Shown: one piece after another, positions 35,524 through 44,135 of the stretch | How the letters are laid out: each line of letters begins with the position of its first letter | How positions within the stretch are numbered: the stretch's first letter is position 1 | Origin: Lysinibacillus louembei | Lineage (GTDB): Bacteria; Bacillota; Bacilli; Bacillales_A; Planococcaceae | Direction: 5' to 3' | Assembly (NCBI RefSeq): GCF_033880585.1 | Contig: NZ_CP137624.1 | Span: forward strand, 1,418,001 to 1,482,000 | Length of the DNA stretch: 64,000 nt | Position numbers and translations under genes: made by a program | Notes under the pieces: model-generated | Told to the model about the DNA's origin: nothing | The model's database searches: none | Seen by the model: only the letters and a program-made list of their open reading frames with translations

Positions 35524-35985
35524 ATGCTAACATTTGAACAAAAACAGGCGATTATTGAAACATTCCCCGAATTAACGAAAAAGGAAGTTTCATTAAAACG
35601 CTTAAATTATCACTACGAAAATAGTCTATATGAAAAAACGATTGTTGTGGAAAAATTACATCCTAATGGCAATGGCTTCGTCTTCGTTGGCGATTTATTG
35701 CAATATGAGGCAGAGGCAAATGACAAAGGTCTCGTCAATATTCGCGATTATGATGAATCAGCATTGCGTGCCATTATTGCAGCAGCTATTAGCTATTTAT
35801 CCGAAGATGTGGAGGAAGAGCCAATTATAGAAATTTGGCGCTCACGTGAAGGGGCTATGCTAGAGCTAATTTATGAAAATCGCTCGTGGGCAATTTACCA
35901 TCAAGATAATTTAGAGGAAGCCTTTGGCACGCGAGAGGCAGCTATAGAATATTTACGAGAAGAAGGATTTAGACCTTCGAAATAA
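35524..35985 (+). CDS. Conserved-looking hypothetical protein
   Basis: This 153-residue acidic, soluble protein has mixed alpha/beta composition (IVVEKLHPNGNGFVFVGDLL, then SALRAIIAAAISYLSEDVEE and SWAIYHQDNLEEAFGTREAA). No signal peptide, membrane span or known motif was recognised. It starts 12 bases after the AI-2E-type gene with AAAGGAGC and is followed 14 bases later by a small membrane protein gene, so it probably belongs to the same operon. Codon use agrees with the neighbours. Confidence 0.65.
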   Translation: MLTFEQKQAIIETFPELTKKEVSLKRLNYHYENSLYEKTIVVEKLHPNGNGFVFVGDLLQYEAEANDKGLVNIRDYDESALRAIIAAAISYLSEDVEEEPIIEIWRSREGAMLELIYENRSWAIYHQDNLEEAFGTREAAIEYLREEGFRPSK

Positions 35986-35998
35986 GGAGAGACCAGAA

Positions 35999-36193
35999 AT
36001 GGATGGAAAGAAATTTGCATTAACCATCGTTAGCATTGTTGTTGGTGTATCGCTATTAATCGTTATCGCGATGTTATTATTTTTTAAATATTATGAGCCA
36101 AAAACGCCAGAGGGCGAGACAGTAGAGCTACATGAATCAAGTTTATTGACACCTGAGCAAGCACCGATTATAATTGTCTTGAATTCGAGATAA
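35999..36193 (+). CDS. Small single-span membrane protein
   Basis: This 64-residue ORF has AAGGAGAG upstream. Residues 6-30 form one hydrophobic helix (FALTIVSIVVGVSLLIVIAM), followed by a short Pro/Glu-rich tail (PKTPEGETVELHESSLLTPE). It resembles small membrane anchors or peptide regulators. It lies between the hypothetical protein and the esterase in the same run. Function unknown. Confidence 0.6.
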   Translation: MDGKKFALTIVSIVVGVSLLIVIAMLLFFKYYEPKTPEGETVELHESSLLTPEQAPIIIVLNSR

Positions 36194-36209
36194 TGAGAGG
36201 GTGGAGAAC

Positions 36210-36812
36210 ATGCAGCATATTTTTGAGCATGGCACAAATGGGCGTACACTATTATTGCTACACGGTACAGGTGGCACAGAGCGAGATTTAATTGGGTTAG
36301 CGAAGGAAATTGATGCCGATGCGAATATTTTAAGCGTTCGTGGCAATGTGTTAGAAAACGGTATGCCACGCTTTTTCCGTCGAGTTGCAGAGGGCATATT
36401 TGATATGGAGGATTTACTTTTCCGTACAAAGGAATTAGATGATTTTGTGCAGCAAGCATCAGTGGATTATCAGTTTGACCGTAACCAAGTCATTGCAATT
36501 GGCTATTCTAACGGAGCGAATATTGCTGGTAGCCTATTGTTCCATCATGAAAATGCATTACGTGCCGCAATTTTACATCACCCAATGGTACCGAATCGCG
36601 ATGCCAAAATTCCCAATTTGGCAAATGTAGACGTATGGATTGGTGCTGGAACGAATGACTTCATGTGTCCACCGCAAGAATCAGAGCAGCTAGAGCAAAT
36701 GCTACAGGCGCATGGTGCAAAGGTAGAAACTGCATGGTTCAACCAAGGTCACCAATTAGCGATGCCAGAAGTACAAGCTTCAAAAGCTTGGTACACAGGG
36801 ATTTTTAAATAA
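36210..36812 (+). CDS. MhqD-like carboxylesterase/hydrolase
   Basis: This 200-residue alpha/beta-hydrolase starts at the ATG at 36210 rather than the GTG at 36201. The oxyanion-hole region is LLLLHGTGGTERDL. The nucleophile elbow is GYSNGANIAGS (Gly-x-Ser-x-Gly). The acid Asp lies in TNDFMCPP and the catalytic His in GHQLAMPEVQ. The sequence resembles Bacillus MhqD (YodD), a predicted phospholipase/carboxylesterase linked to quinone and electrophile resistance; the specific role is not shown here. It is the last gene of the AI-2E-type run. Confidence 0.85.
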   Translation: MQHIFEHGTNGRTLLLLHGTGGTERDLIGLAKEIDADANILSVRGNVLENGMPRFFRRVAEGIFDMEDLLFRTKELDDFVQQASVDYQFDRNQVIAIGYSNGANIAGSLLFHHENALRAAILHHPMVPNRDAKIPNLANVDVWIGAGTNDFMCPPQESEQLEQMLQAHGAKVETAWFNQGHQLAMPEVQASKAWYTGIFK

Positions 36813-36815
36813 AGG

Positions 36816-36854
36816 AAAGCGCATGAATTCAAATTGATTTCATGCGCTTTTTCT
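36816..36854. terminator. Bidirectional terminator between convergent genes
   Basis: AAAGCGCATGAA and TTTCATGCGCTTTTT around TTCAAATTGA. It serves the esterase run on the plus strand, and A-runs allow it to end the MMPL gene on the minus strand. Confidence 0.82.
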
Positions 36855-36864
36855 TGGGAGTGAG

Positions 36865-38964
36865 TCATTTATCCTTTTTCATAAACGGCAGCCACCAGTT
36901 CCAGTCGCCGAACAGCTTCATTAAACTTGGCACAAGCATTAAGCGAATAACCGTTGCATCAATTGCAATCGCAATTGCAATGCCAACCCCAATTTGTTTA
37001 ACAGGCATTACATCTGTAAAAGCAAATGCCCCAGTAATAACGATCATAATTAAGGCAGCAGATGTAATAATTTTGCTTGTTGAAACAAGTCCATCGACTG
37101 TAGCCTTTGTATTATCCGCGCCTTTTAAATATTCCTCTTGAATGCGGGAAATTAAAAACACTTCATAGTCCATGCTAAGTCCAAATACTAAGCAAAAGAC
37201 GATAACAGGCATGATCAAGACAACGGTTCCTGCTTCAATACCAAAATGCCCATATTGGAATATATAAACGATAAGCCCGAATGTTGAAGCAAGCCCAATA
37301 ATATTCATAATAATCGCCTTCACAGGAATTAAAATGGAGCGGAAGGCAATCATTAAAATAATAAATGTCGTAATCATAATAATCATTAAAGCAAGTCCAA
37401 TTTTATTGGCAATTTCATCGAAAATTTCTTGATTAAATTTCGGTGCACCTGCTAATGTAAAGGAGACATCTAAATCTTTGTCTTTCCATTCACGTACAAA
37501 ATCTTGAGCTTCAGTCGATGAGCCGCTTGTATTTAAATGAACAGCCATATACATTTTATCTTCCTGCATAAAATGCGATTGCACTGCTTGTAGCTGCGGG
37601 TTACTGCTAGCAGCTTGCCATATCTCAACAGAATCAATTTGCGCTGTCGTAAAGAGTGAATCAACCTTTTTCACGAGTGCGTTTTGCTCAAGCGCTTGTT
37701 GAATATCGAGCATTTTTGTTAAGCCATCCTCATCATCCCAGCCTTTAGAGCGTTCTGCCAACAAATAAACAACCGCATCTGCACCGAAATCAAAAGCTTT
37801 TTCCATTTTATCAAATGTTGCCCGTGATTCATAAGAGGTAGGCAACGATTCCTTTGAGGGGATAGTTAAGTCCATGTCCTTCACTGGAATCATCGCAGCC
37901 CCTAGTAAAATCAATGCTACTACAATAATCATTAATGGTCTGCGCATAACAAAGGCAGCAAATGCTTGCCATTTCGTCGCTTTTTGTGACACGCGTAATA
38001 TGCGCCATTTATTTAAGCGGTCGCCTAACAGCATAATTGTCGCTGGCAGCAATGTTAACCCTGAAATAATTGCTAAAAAGACAACGATTGAGCCACCTAA
38101 TGCGATGTTTTGGAAGATCTCTACTTTAATTACGACCATCGCTCCAAGCCCAATCATGACACATAACGCTGAGAAAATGATAGAGCGACCAGCTGTTTGA
38201 ATCGCAATTTGCACAGCCTGTTCGATACTTTTTGTTTGACGCTCCTCGCGATAACGATTAATAAATAGCAAGGCAAAATCAATGCTCAAAGCGAGCCCAA
38301 GCATCGGTACAATATTTAAAATGAAAATGGATAAATTGAATGTGCCACTAAATAAAGTTAATACTCCAAATGATACGATAACTGTTGCTGCACCGATAAT
38401 AACAGGCAAGAGCGATGCAACAACTGTACCAAATGCTAGTAAAAGGACGATTAATGCAATAGGTAAGCCAATTGCCTCAGCCTGCATTAAGTCTTTCTGG
38501 CTTGCCACATTAATATCCTTTGAAATGGCTGGCTCACCTGTAATAGAAATATCATTGTCATAAGATAAAATTTCGCGAATCTCATCGACTATAGGGAAAT
38601 AGTCGGTTACATCATTGCCGAAATGCAGCATGGCATAAGAGAAATTGCCATTTTGCAATTGCTCAATGCCGATAGGGGAGACAATTTCCTGAATAGCCTC
38701 AACTTGCTCAAGTTTATTAAGCGCTATTGTAATTTCATCATCTGTTTTATTTTCAAATAGAACAAAGATTGTTTTCGCTGGTAAATCAAATGTCTCACTT
38801 AATTCCTGCATCGTTCGACTATGGTCATCTTTCACAAAAAAGCCATCACCTTGTAATTTGCTTGGTAATTGTAGTGCGAAATAACCCATAATAAGAAAAA
38901 AGATAATCCAAATGCGCACAATTGCTTTAGCATGTTTTGTAACAAAAATAGAAAATTTCTGCAT
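36865..38964 (-). CDS. MMPL/RND-family membrane transporter
   Basis: This 699-residue transporter starts at the ATG at 38964 (AAAGGGG upstream); a further in-frame extension to 39135 has no ribosome site. It has two similar halves, each with one helix, a large extracellular domain and five more helices. Motifs include FAQ-like segments, GLALSIDFALLFINRYREER in the first half and FGLSMDYEVFLISRIQEEYL in the second, where the Asp residues carry protons. MMPL proteins export lipids, siderophores or hydrophobic compounds. The C-terminal GDWNWWLPF is typical. It is a lone gene; substrate unknown. Confidence 0.92.
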   Translation of the reverse strand: MQKFSIFVTKHAKAIVRIWIIFFLIMGYFALQLPSKLQGDGFFVKDDHSRTMQELSETFDLPAKTIFVLFENKTDDEITIALNKLEQVEAIQEIVSPIGIEQLQNGNFSYAMLHFGNDVTDYFPIVDEIREILSYDNDISITGEPAISKDINVASQKDLMQAEAIGLPIALIVLLLAFGTVVASLLPVIIGAATVIVSFGVLTLFSGTFNLSIFILNIVPMLGLALSIDFALLFINRYREERQTKSIEQAVQIAIQTAGRSIIFSALCVMIGLGAMVVIKVEIFQNIALGGSIVVFLAIISGLTLLPATIMLLGDRLNKWRILRVSQKATKWQAFAAFVMRRPLMIIVVALILLGAAMIPVKDMDLTIPSKESLPTSYESRATFDKMEKAFDFGADAVVYLLAERSKGWDDEDGLTKMLDIQQALEQNALVKKVDSLFTTAQIDSVEIWQAASSNPQLQAVQSHFMQEDKMYMAVHLNTSGSSTEAQDFVREWKDKDLDVSFTLAGAPKFNQEIFDEIANKIGLALMIIMITTFIILMIAFRSILIPVKAIIMNIIGLASTFGLIVYIFQYGHFGIEAGTVVLIMPVIVFCLVFGLSMDYEVFLISRIQEEYLKGADNTKATVDGLVSTSKIITSAALIMIVITGAFAFTDVMPVKQIGVGIAIAIAIDATVIRLMLVPSLMKLFGDWNWWLPFMKKDK

Positions 38965-39104
38965 GATTGAAGCCCCTTTCCTTAGTAAAGAGTTTACAAG
39001 GTTTCTATGTATAAAGAAAGAGATATTGAGGCAATTAAGTAGAATGTATAATAAAAATTTGAAAACATAGAATAAACCCCCAAAAACGTAGAATAAAGCT
39101 CCTC

Positions 39105-39140
39105 TAAAAAAATAGGAGTTGCCGTTTTTCGGCAACCCCC
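39105..39140 (-). terminator. Rho-independent terminator of the YkaA-Pit operon
   Basis: On the minus strand, GGGGTTGCCG and CGGCAACTCC flank AAAAA, followed by TATTTTTTT. Confidence 0.88.
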
Positions 39141-39145
39141 AATGT

Positions 39146-40162
39146 TTAAAAGAAAATATTTAATAAGAAATAGAAGCCTGCTGCCATGATTGCTGAAATA
39201 GGCATTGTAATAATCCATGTAACGACGATTTTACGGGCTGTTCCCCATTTTACGTCTTTTACACGCTGTGCAGTACCTACCCCCATAATCGCAGAGGAAA
39301 TAACATGCGTTGTTGAAACTGGTAAATGCAATAGTGTTGCACCAAAAATCACTGTTGCAGATGATAAATCAGCTGCCGCTCCGTTAATTGGGCGGATTTT
39401 CATGATTTTACCACCAACAGTTTTGATGATTTTATAACCACCAATAGATGTACCTAGCCCCATTGCGACAGCACAGGCTAAACGTACCCAGCCTTGTACT
39501 TCATCATGTGTTTGCAGACCGCCAGCGATTAAAGCCATCGTAATGATACCCATTGCTTTTTGCGCGTCGTTCGTACCATGTGTGAATGCTTGTAATGCTG
39601 CCGTACCGATTTGCATTGTACGGAAGCCTTTATTTGTTTTATAAAGGTTCATGTTTTTAAAGACTACTTTAAACAATGACATCATTAAGAAACCAACTGC
39701 TAATGCAATAAATGGTGAGAAAACAAGTGCCTGAATAATTTTAATGAAGCCAGAGTAATTTAAAATATTAAAACCAGCAGCGGCAATTGCTGCACCTGCG
39801 ATTGAGCCGATTAATGTATGTGATGAGCTTGATGGAATACCGTAGTACCAAGTTAATAAATTCCATGTAATAGCTGCACATAATGCTGCTAAAATCACGA
39901 CAGAGCCAATCATTGGTGTTTCAGGTGTTGATAACGAGAATGGGTCAACGATATCTTTAGCAATTGCTTTAGCTACACCGACGAATGTAATCGCCCCAAC
40001 AAAGTTCATAATGGCTGCCATTAATACTGCTGTACGTGGTGGTAATGCACGTGTAGATACGGAAGTTGCAATGGCGTTTGCTGTATCATGGAAGCCGTTA
40101 ATAAAGTCGAATGCTAGCGCAAAAATAACGACTAAAATTGTAAGGATTAATATTGTTTCCAT
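39146..40162 (-). CDS. pit: PiT-family inorganic phosphate transporter
   Basis: This 338-residue low-affinity phosphate permease has about ten helices and the two PiT signature repeats: FDFINGFHDTANAIATSVST near residues 15-35 and GTNDAQKAMGIITMALIAGG in the second half. The DFxNGxxDxANxxAT pattern is diagnostic. It follows a DUF47 (YkaA) gene after 18 bases on the same strand. This is the ykaA-pit operon order of Bacillus, where the DUF47 partner is thought to control the permease. Confidence 0.94.
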   Translation of the reverse strand: METILILTILVVIFALAFDFINGFHDTANAIATSVSTRALPPRTAVLMAAIMNFVGAITFVGVAKAIAKDIVDPFSLSTPETPMIGSVVILAALCAAITWNLLTWYYGIPSSSSHTLIGSIAGAAIAAAGFNILNYSGFIKIIQALVFSPFIALAVGFLMMSLFKVVFKNMNLYKTNKGFRTMQIGTAALQAFTHGTNDAQKAMGIITMALIAGGLQTHDEVQGWVRLACAVAMGLGTSIGGYKIIKTVGGKIMKIRPINGAAADLSSATVIFGATLLHLPVSTTHVISSAIMGVGTAQRVKDVKWGTARKIVVTWIITMPISAIMAAGFYFLLNIFF

Positions 40163-40180
40163 TAGTTATTTCTCCTACTT

Positions 40181-40801
40181 TTATGCGTTGCGCATAATGA
40201 TTGTTTCAATTGTATTCGCTACGTTTTGACAGTAGTCAGCAATTTCTTCTAATTGCTCGTAAATATCTTTGAACTTGATTAAACGAATTGGGTCTTTTTC
40301 ATTTAAGAATAATTTTTTAATCGATGAGCGCAATACTTCATCACATTGACGCTCATAATCCTTTACTAAAATGGCGTGTTGGCGCATGCCAACTAAATCT
40401 TTTTTATTCAAAAGCTCCATTGCCTTTACAAGCTCATCGGCACTTTTTACGATATAGCCTAAGAAGTTGCGCATTGAATCATCGATTTCATTTAATGAGA
40501 ACATTTCAAAGTGGGCGATACAACCTTCTGTACCATCTAAAATATCGTCCATACGGATGGCTAATGCTAAAATATCTTCACGCTCGATTGGTGTCATAAA
40601 CGATTTATTTAACATAACGATTAATTCATGAATTAATTTATCGCCAGCCGTTTCATATTCCTTCATACGAATGCTGATTTCTTTTAAATCTGCTACTGTT
40701 TCGATGCGGTAGTCGTTAGCGTAATGCACAGCTTCTCTCATATTTTCTGCAATTTTATGAAGGGCTGTGAAAAATGGATCTGATTTTCTTGAACTAAACA
40801 T
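40181..40801 (-). CDS. ykaA: DUF47 (PhoU-like) protein, pit accessory protein
   Basis: This 206-residue protein is all-helical and PhoU-like: FFTALHKIAENMREAVHYAN at the start and ALAIRMDDILDGTEGCIAHF with its acidic metal-binding residues. The start is the ATG at 40801 (TAGGAGG seven bases before); an upstream in-frame ATG at 40819 lies ahead of that site. The family partners the PiT permease encoded right after it, probably limiting phosphate flux. Cytosolic or peripheral membrane location is expected. Confidence 0.92.
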   Translation of the reverse strand: MFSSRKSDPFFTALHKIAENMREAVHYANDYRIETVADLKEISIRMKEYETAGDKLIHELIVMLNKSFMTPIEREDILALAIRMDDILDGTEGCIAHFEMFSLNEIDDSMRNFLGYIVKSADELVKAMELLNKKDLVGMRQHAILVKDYERQCDEVLRSSIKKLFLNEKDPIRLIKFKDIYEQLEEIADYCQNVANTIETIIMRNA

Positions 40802-41120
40802 GGAATGCCTCCTAAGCATATATGAAAATTTTCTCTTTTAATAAAATAATAACAAAAGCTTAACGAAATCAATATATTTTTATGTTAGCATTAACAACTT
40901 TTACATTGCTGTAATATTTATTTTGTTCATATTGTATATATATACATAAAAATATAGGGATAATATGCTGCGACTTTTGAAATAATAAGATTTTCGGCTA
41001 TATTGTATGCAATGTTGATATAGTATATACAATTGCATATTTTGGATTGTAAAGATAATGTAAATTCAATGAAATGGAAGGAAAGGTAGATAAATTCCGA
41101 TTTCCCCTATCGCTTCTTTT
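40802..41120. other. 319-base AT-rich intergenic region
   Basis: This stretch between the divergent tail of the methyltransferase gene and the YkaA-Pit promoter side holds no ORF. It contains an inverted repeat ATGCAAT (41007-41013) / ATTGCAT (41032-41038) of unknown meaning. A TTAACA-type element resembles half of a Pho box, but the 11-bp-spaced repeat needed for PhoP is not present. Confidence 0.4.
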
Positions 41121-42281
41121 TTACAAAAGATTTTCTAGTTCCTTTTGCAAAAATGGTTTAGCATTTAAAAATTGAATAAAGCTATCATATTGTGCTCGTT
41201 CTTCAGCGGCGGGTTTTTTGCCTGTGTAGTATGCACGAATTAAAATATTTTTTGGTGTGTTTTCCATATCGATAAATTCAAGTAGCTGTGCCTCGTAGCC
41301 TACGAGCGATAGCAATTGAGCTCGAATGGAGTCAGTTGCCAATGCGGCAAAGCGTTCACGAATTAAGCCATGCTGTGTCATAATTTCTAATGCAGGTGAT
41401 TGCAATTGGCGATTTAGCTCATGCTGGCAGCAAGGGACGCTTAAAATAACGCTTGCTCCCCATTTAACAGCGCGTGCAAGTGCCATATCTGTTGCTACAT
41501 CGCAGGCATGTAATGTTACGACCATATCGACAGTCGTTTCATCATTAAAATCTTGAATGTCACCAACTAAAAATTGTAAATCTTCATAACCTAAATCTTG
41601 TGCGATTTCATTACATTCCTCAATAACTTCCTTTTTTAAATCCAGTCCTGTTACGTGAATATCTAATTTCTTAATAATTTTTAAATAATGGTAAAGGGCA
41701 AAGGTTAAATAAGACTTGCCAGAGCCAAAGTCTAAAATGCGAATTTGACGGTTCTTTGGTAAGTAATCTAAGGCATCATCAATAAATTCTACAAAGCGGT
41801 TGATTTGCTTAAATTTATCGTACTTTTGCTTTTTGATTGTGCCATTTTCAGCTTGAACACCGAGGCGAACGAGAAAAGGGTGGATGATGGTATCATCTAA
41901 TAAATATTGCTTTTTACGATTATGTGCTAAATCCACTTTTTTATTAGTCCGTACTTTTTCAGACTTCCATAACACTTTATTCTTCTTGGACAGTTGAATG
42001 TGAATCGTTTGCTCAGTAAATTGAGCATGAATTTGGCGGAATTGCTCAAGCAGTAAATCAAAATGCTCTGCAAATGCCTCTAAAGGAACGTTTTCATGCT
42101 TCAAAATGCGCTCGTATTGATATTCAACTTGAATTGTGTAAATGCCTTTTAGCTCGACAGGTTTGAGCTTCACTCGTTTTATTTCATTAGATTTTAAACG
42201 GGGCTGACTAATGGTTGCAGCGATTAATGCTTTCTCATTTAACAGTGCTAAAAACTGTTCTTTCATCTGTTGGAATTCCAT
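41121..42281 (-). CDS. Class I SAM-dependent methyltransferase (Methyltransf_32-like)
   Basis: This 386-residue protein has a 140-residue N-terminal region of unclear fold and a Rossmann methyltransferase domain. Motif I is IRILDFGSGKSYLTFALYHY near residues 180-200, then VTGLDLKKEVIEECNEIAQ, VTLHACDVATDMALARAV and SVPCCQHEL. The LHACD and PCCQHEL blocks match the Methyltransf_32 family (with TRM13-like and GSTCD proteins). This family is linked to RNA modification, but the substrate here is unknown. A single gene on its own transcript. Confidence 0.85.
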   Translation of the reverse strand: MEFQQMKEQFLALLNEKALIAATISQPRLKSNEIKRVKLKPVELKGIYTIQVEYQYERILKHENVPLEAFAEHFDLLLEQFRQIHAQFTEQTIHIQLSKKNKVLWKSEKVRTNKKVDLAHNRKKQYLLDDTIIHPFLVRLGVQAENGTIKKQKYDKFKQINRFVEFIDDALDYLPKNRQIRILDFGSGKSYLTFALYHYLKIIKKLDIHVTGLDLKKEVIEECNEIAQDLGYEDLQFLVGDIQDFNDETTVDMVVTLHACDVATDMALARAVKWGASVILSVPCCQHELNRQLQSPALEIMTQHGLIRERFAALATDSIRAQLLSLVGYEAQLLEFIDMENTPKNILIRAYYTGKKPAAEERAQYDSFIQFLNAKPFLQKELENLL

Positions 42282-42433
42282 AGTAATATACCTTCTTTAT
42301 TATAAAATTGACATTAGTTTAACATAAATATTTGTGTGAAAGCTAAAGATAATGGGTATAACAAATAAACAGAGGACAATTGGTTGAATTACGGCTTGTT
42401 TTACAATGAAATAAATTATATGTTTATTATAAG

Positions 42434-42475
42434 ACTTTTCGATAGATAGCCTCTATACGAAAAGTGAATTTTTTT
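42434..42475 (+). promoter_or_regulatory. Hairpin with T tract in the putP leader (attenuator or operator)
   Basis: ACTTTTCG-ATAGA (42434 on) pairs with TCTAT-ACGAAAAGT (42465), and a run of seven T follows immediately before the ribosome site. The gene upstream is divergent, so there is nothing on this strand for it to terminate, which argues for a role in putP control. Confidence 0.5.
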
Positions 42476-42490
42476 AAGGAGGGAAACAGT

Positions 42491-43987
42491 ATGTCAGATC
42501 ACGGATTTCAATTATTAGCAATTATTATTTACATGGTGGCGATGGTCGTAATCGGCTGGTATGCGTATAAGAGAACTTCTAACTTAAACGATTATATGCT
42601 TGGCGGACGTGGGCTAGGTCCTGCTGTAACAGCATTAAGTGCAGGGGCAGCTGATATGTCAGGCTGGCTACTAATGGGGCTACCAGGAGCGATTTATCTG
42701 TCAGGTTTAGTGGAGGCATGGATTGCCATTGGTTTAACGGTTGGTGCTTATTTAAACTGGTTGATTGTAGCACCTCGCTTACGTGTTTACACACAAGTAT
42801 CAAATGACTCGATTACGATTCCAAGTTATTTGGATAACCGTCTTCGAGACAATACAAAATTAATTCGTATCGCATCTGGTATTATTATTTTAGTATTTTT
42901 CACGTTTTATGTATCATCAGGTATGGTAGCAGGTGGAAAGTTTTTCGATAGCTCTTTCGGCTATGATTATCATGTTGGATTACTGGTTGTTGTTGCAGTA
43001 ACAGTAGGTTACACACTATTTGGTGGATTTTTAGCTGTAAGCTATACAGATTTTTTACAAGGCTTAATTATGTTTTTAGCGTTAGTTTCAGTGCCATTGG
43101 TAGGCGTGTTTTACACAGGTGGTATCGGTGAAACGATTGATGCCATTAAATCCGTTAACCCTGAAAACTTAAGTTTATTTGCTTCAACAGCTACAGCAGC
43201 AGGTGTCATATCTTCACTTGCATGGGGCTTCGGCTATTTCGGGCAGCCGCATATTATTGTTCGTTTTATGGCGATTAATTCGGTAAAAGAAACGAAGGAA
43301 GCACGTCGAATCGGTATTGGTTGGATGATTTTAAGCTTAGCGGGTGCGATTGGTACTGCTTTAGTAGGTGTGGCTTACTATCAGCAAAATGCAGCAACTT
43401 TAGGTGAGTTAAAGGATGCAGAGACGATATTTATCGTAATGGGGCAATTATTATTCCATCCATTTATTGCAGGAATTATGCTTGCAGCAATTTTAGCAGC
43501 GGTAATGAGTACAATTTCTTCGCAGCTGATTGTAACATCTTCAGCGCTTGTAGAGGATATTTACAAAGCTTTATTTAATAAATCAGCAACGGATAAGCAC
43601 TATGTATTTATGGGACGCTTAGCGGTATTAGTTGTTTCAATTATCGCTGTTGTGCTAGCGTGGAACCCAGAAAACTCAATTTTAAAATTAGTGTCGTTCG
43701 CATGGGCAGGCTTCGGTGCGGCGTTTGGACCTGTTATTTTATTATCACTTTATTGGCGCAAGCTAACGAATATCGGCGCATTAGCGGGGATGGTGACAGG
43801 TGCTGTAATAGCATTTGTATGGGGAAGAATCCCTGCATTATCAGAGGCGCTTTATGAAATTGTACCAGGTTTCTTCGGTGCTTTAATCGTTGCGGTAGTC
43901 GTATCTCTTGCAACATATAAGAAGAACCCTCAAATCGAGGCGGAGTTTGATGAAACATTGCGCCTGATGAAAGAAGAAAGAAAATAA
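42491..43987 (+). CDS. putP: Sodium/proline symporter
   Basis: This 498-residue SSS-family transporter has about 13 helices and starts at the ATG at 42491, seven bases after AAGGAGGG. PutP motifs include NDYMLGGRGLGPAVTALSAG, AADMSGWLLMGLPGAIYLSG, with the sodium-site segment near FGGFLAVSYTDFLQGLIMF, and AILAAVMSTISSQLIVTSSA (family signature). It imports proline with Na+, for nutrition or osmoprotection. A hairpin with T tract directly precedes its ribosome site. Confidence 0.93.
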   Translation: MSDHGFQLLAIIIYMVAMVVIGWYAYKRTSNLNDYMLGGRGLGPAVTALSAGAADMSGWLLMGLPGAIYLSGLVEAWIAIGLTVGAYLNWLIVAPRLRVYTQVSNDSITIPSYLDNRLRDNTKLIRIASGIIILVFFTFYVSSGMVAGGKFFDSSFGYDYHVGLLVVVAVTVGYTLFGGFLAVSYTDFLQGLIMFLALVSVPLVGVFYTGGIGETIDAIKSVNPENLSLFASTATAAGVISSLAWGFGYFGQPHIIVRFMAINSVKETKEARRIGIGWMILSLAGAIGTALVGVAYYQQNAATLGELKDAETIFIVMGQLLFHPFIAGIMLAAILAAVMSTISSQLIVTSSALVEDIYKALFNKSATDKHYVFMGRLAVLVVSIIAVVLAWNPENSILKLVSFAWAGFGAAFGPVILLSLYWRKLTNIGALAGMVTGAVIAFVWGRIPALSEALYEIVPGFFGALIVAVVVSLATYKKNPQIEAEFDETLRLMKEERK

Positions 43988-44020
43988 AAAATTGTGTTAA
44001 TGATGTAAATAGTAGGTAAC

Positions 44021-44068
44021 GGCTGTTTGAAAAGAGAAAATCTTTTCAAACAGCCACTTTTTCTTTTT
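44021..44068 (+). terminator. Rho-independent terminator after putP
   Basis: GGCTGTTTGAAAAG and CTTTTCAAACAGCC around AGAAAAT, then a T-rich run. A dyad TAACATAA (44072-44079) / TTATGTTA (44098-44105) follows before hflX and may belong to the hflX promoter. Confidence 0.85.
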
Positions 44069-44135
44069 GTATAACATAATAGCCGTGCATCCCTTTGTTA
44101 TGTTAGGATTATGACAACTAGGAGGACGATAATTA

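Noticed and set aside
36842-38563. Several plus-strand ORFs over the MMPL gene (up to 108 codons)
   Set aside because: Antisense frames of a clear transporter gene, without ribosome sites or known motifs.
40855-40900. TTAACA elements upstream of the phosphate operon, possible Pho box
   Set aside because: Second element is 9 rather than 11 bases away and no further repeat is seen; too weak to call a PhoP site.
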